Origin: Sphingomonas sp. IC-56
Lineage (GTDB): Bacteria; Pseudomonadota; Alphaproteobacteria; Sphingomonadales; Sphingomonadaceae
Assembly (NCBI RefSeq): GCF_021043375.1
Contig: NZ_JAJNDV010000008.1
Coordinates: 75,473 to 139,472, forward strand
DNA: 64,000 bases
Reading direction: 5' to 3'
Shown: piece after piece, positions 63,983 through 64,000 of the stretch
Position numbering within the stretch: the first letter of the stretch is position 1
Layout: every line of letters begins with the position of its first letter
Notes under the pieces: model-generated
The model's input: the letters and a program-made list of their open reading frames with translations, nothing else
Told to the model about the DNA's origin: nothing
Database searches by the model: none
Program-made: the position numbers and the translations under genes

Positions 63983-64000
63983 CCAAACTTTCGTCACCCC

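Overview
This 64 kb window is high-GC chromosomal DNA from an alphaproteobacterium, almost certainly a sphingomonad (Sphingomonas or a close relative). The evidence is the F0 half of the ATP synthase with both b and b' subunits, a bacteriophytochrome with an HWE-type kinase, MetZ-type methionine synthesis, GGAAC-N16/17-CGTT promoters of the EcfG general stress type, a direct-repeat LexA site (GAAC-N7-GAAC) at uvrA, and many small proteins of sphingomonad type. No rRNA, tRNA, CRISPR array, prophage or complete IS element was seen.

Layout. 1-8.7 kb: metZ-apaG-lysR operon; a PMT-type glycosyltransferase facing a GT2-GtrA fusion; leuB; recO; a coupled GNAT/polysaccharide deacetylase pair. 8.8-16.6 kb: a large DUF3857/transglutaminase/TPR protein, uvrC, and the F0 operon atpZ-atpB-atpE-b'-b ending in a good terminator. 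16.8-24.5 kb: radC, purB-bphO-bphP (a light-sensing unit translationally coupled to purB), a stress protein and dnaJ, with two REP-doublet repeats. 24.7-33.7 kb: dnaK with a heat-shock promoter, a PCu(A)C copper chaperone, small membrane proteins, a divergent HxlR/oxidoreductase pair, a Pro/Arg-rich secreted protein, a cupin and an alginate-export-type porin.

33.8-47.2 kb: a tight three-gene operon with CDP-alcohol phosphotransferase, inositol-phosphate synthase and a sugar-nucleotidyltransferase-like gene, which together look like a CDP-inositol pathway to an inositol lipid or inositol diester. Next come an AT-richer insert with a SIR2-domain protein and a DUF6173-like protein, a DNA methyltransferase fused to an Mrr-like nuclease domain, uvrA with an SOS box, a second AT-rich insert with a DUF5677-like gene, and a cupin gene broken by a small stem-loop carrying a stop codon.

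47.2-59 kb: an accessory and stress zone with cspA, two microproteins sharing one C-terminal motif, DUF3597, two glycine-zipper proteins, OsmC, a GT4 glycosyltransferase and several small genes under probable EcfG promoters, followed by hslVU with a sigma-32 promoter and a threonine-synthase-like gene. 59-64 kb: DUF2171, small envelope proteins, nrdB, an outer membrane beta-barrel protein, a DUF4893 lipoprotein and a nuclease.

Taken together the window mixes housekeeping (energy, DNA repair, chaperones, amino acids, purines) with regulons that can be read from promoters: SOS (uvrA), heat shock (dnaK, hslVU) and EcfG general stress. The least explained parts are the inositol operon, the cspA-linked microproteins and the two AT-rich inserts. 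All functional calls rest on motifs read by eye; no database search was run.
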